This document shows, in pieces, positions 62,700-64,000 of a stretch of DNA of 64,000 nucleotides. Where the stretch lies: the NCBI RefSeq assembly GCF_000283155.1, contig NW_004454175.1:7501881-7565880 (forward strand), read 5' to 3'. The position numbers and the translations under genes were made by a program. Numbering within the stretch: position 1 is the first letter of the stretch; each line of letters begins with the position of its first letter. The DNA is from Ceratotherium simum simum. Its lineage: Eukaryota > Chordata > Mammalia > Perissodactyla > Rhinocerotidae. The notes under the pieces were generated by a model. It searched no databases. It worked only from the letters and a program-made list of their open reading frames with translations, and was not told the origin of the DNA.

Positions 62700-64000
62700 G
62701 GCAGTAGAGTGACCTCAGTGTCATGGCGGAGTGAGCTTTTCCGTAAACTCTTCCCCCATAAGATACAACAAAAGGAACAGTCATAGCCCAACAATGGAAT
62801 CCTAGACAGTGAAAAGCAAGATCGGAAAGATCCACACTGCCGCACATCTGAGAGTGGAATGTGCTGGGCCCCCAGAGGAAGTGAGGAGAGGTAAGGAGAA
62901 CTCCTCTCCCTCCCCATCAGATCAGCGATCCTGGTCTGCGTGGCTCCCAGAGATGGGGGAGGAGCGGCCCTCTGCGGGGAAACTGTAGCTCTTCAGGCTC
63001 TCTCAGCCAGTGGGAAACTCCCACACAGAGGACTCAGAACTGCTACGGGGTACCATCAACATCTGAGCATCCCACAGAGCGGATAATGAGGGGCGAACGA
63101 GAAGCCCCCCATGCCAGGGACCCAGCGGGCAAAAGAGAGAGCCTCCCCCACTTCCCAGCAAACCAGCCCCTGCAGCTCAGCCCACCAGACCAGACCAAGC
63201 CACCCGCGGATGCCAGCGAAAAACCACAGCAGAGCACAGGAGGCTAACATTGCACAGCCCTTTACCCCCACACAGTGGCTGCGGGTGGAAATTGCAACCA
63301 GAGATTTCCAGGATGAGGAAAAACAAAGCCAATACAGGAACCACATGCAAAGATACATGAAATCACCAGACCAGAAGGAAAATGACAAGCACCCAGAAAC
63401 CAACCCTGAAGACACAGAAATCCATAACCTAAATGACAGAGATTTCAAAATAGCTATCATAAAAACACTCAACGAAATACGAGACAACACAGACAAACAA
63501 TTCAATGAGATTAGGAGTTTCTTCACAAAAGAGATTGAAATCACAAAGAAAAAACAATCAGTGCTGATAGAGATGAAGAACACAATGGAGGAGATAAAGG
63601 AGAATATGGAATCTTTAAAGAACAGAGCTGACAATATGGAGGAAATAATTAGCATTTTAGAGGATAGGAATACAGATATGCTCCAGATGGAAGAGGAGAG
63701 AGAACTAAGACTAAAAAGAAATGAAGAAAATCTCCAAGAAATATCTGACTCTATTAGAAAATGTAACATGAGAATTATAGGTATTCCTGAGGGAGAAGAA
63801 AGGGAAAGAGGAACAGAGAGCTTATTCGAGGAAATAATAGCTGAGAATTTCCCAAATCTGGAGAAGGAACAGGAAATACCAGTAAGCGAAGCCAACAGGT
63901 CACCTAAATATGTCAACAGGCAAAGGCCCTCTCCACGACACCTAGTGGTAAGGCTAGCCAGAGTCAATGACAAAGAAACAATATTAAGGGCAGCTAGACA
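62700..64000 (+). mobile_element. LINE-1, 5' region, truncated by window edge
   Basis: It begins near 62700 with ATGGCGGAGTGAGCTTTTCC (62723), a typical L1 5' UTR start. A GC-rich 5' UTR to 63209 and ORF1 follow. It lies in a CERKL intron, antisense to CERKL. The 3' part, including ORF2, is outside. Confidence 0.85.
63210..64000 (+). CDS. LINE-1 ORF1 protein (5' 263 codons, runs off the edge)
   Basis: From ATG 63210 the frame is open for 791 bases to the window end. It begins MPAKNHSRAQEANIAQPFTP. A heptad-rich coiled coil follows (around MKNTMEEIKENMESLKNRAD), then the RRM-type core: RKCNMRIIGIPEGEERERGT, IIAENFPNLEKEQEIPVSEA, SPRHLVVRLARVNDKETILR AAR. ORF1p is the RNA-binding trimer of the L1 particle. 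No stop or frameshift was seen in this part. The start is the first in-frame ATG I followed. A 305-aa frame on the other strand (63056-63973) is its shadow. Confidence 0.85.
   Translation, partial: MPAKNHSRAQEANIAQPFTPTQWLRVEIATRDFQDEEKQSQYRNHMQRYMKSPDQKENDKHPETNPEDTEIHNLNDRDFKIAIIKTLNEIRDNTDKQFNEIRSFFTKEIEITKKKQSVLIEMKNTMEEIKENMESLKNRADNMEEIISILEDRNTDMLQMEEERELRLKRNEENLQEISDSIRKCNMRIIGIPEGEERERGTESLFEEIIAENFPNLEKEQEIPVSEANRSPKYVNRQRPSPRHLVVRLARVNDKETILRAAR

Noticed and set aside
63056..63973. 305-aa open frame on the - strand
   Set aside because: It is the antisense of LINE-1 ORF1, which reads cleanly on the + strand with recognisable ORF1p motifs. The Ser/Phe/Leu-rich composition is what the complement of Lys/Glu-rich codons gives.

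Overview
This is mammalian genomic DNA with ordinary spliced genes and a dense load of interspersed repeats. It is not a microbial or viral locus. The SINEs point to an odd-toed ungulate (Perissodactyla). Nine copies belong to the tRNA-derived ERE family first described in horse: a GGGCCGGCCC-type head, then a tRNA-like A/B-box body, then tail units of the GAGGAAGATTGGC...CTTCCTC type. I cannot separate horse from rhinoceros or tapir by eye.

Two genes lie tail to tail. From 1770 to 50212 on the + strand are the last 19 coding exons of ITGA4 (integrin alpha-4, CD49d). They encode about 686 residues: the last beta-propeller blades, thigh, calf-1, calf-2, the transmembrane helix and the GFFKR cytoplasmic tail, ending at TAA 50210-50212. 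Every exon joins in frame with GT..AG introns and all key motifs are intact. The 5' part of the gene, nine exons if the human count of 28 holds, lies before the window. From 60532 down to 52913 on the - strand are the last three coding exons of CERKL (ceramide kinase-like). The rest of CERKL lies beyond the right edge. The two 3' ends converge in 50.2-52.9 kb, with AATAAA signals on both strands close enough for antisense 3' UTR overlap.

Layout: 1-13.3 kb holds six ITGA4 exons in L2, MIR, L1 and ERE-rich introns. 13.3-23.7 kb is one large intron with an unusually long decayed LINE-2. 23.7-38.2 kb holds three widely spaced exons, with inverted ERE pairs around them. 38-50.2 kb holds the clustered extracellular, membrane and tail exons. 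50.2-52.9 kb is the convergent 3' region. 53-64 kb is CERKL intron and exon sequence with nested repeats. These include a SINE carrying a 100-N gap flanked by an exact 50-bp duplication, two perfect purine-pyrimidine alternating tracts, and the 5' end of a young-looking LINE-1. The ORF1 of that LINE-1 is open from 63210 to the window edge.

I found no unknown gene system. The items most worth checking are the gap artefact, a CERKL C-terminus that appears frame-shifted, inverted SINEs around short ITGA4 exons, and a two-copy composite SINE-like family with a tRNA-like head and an RTE-like tail.
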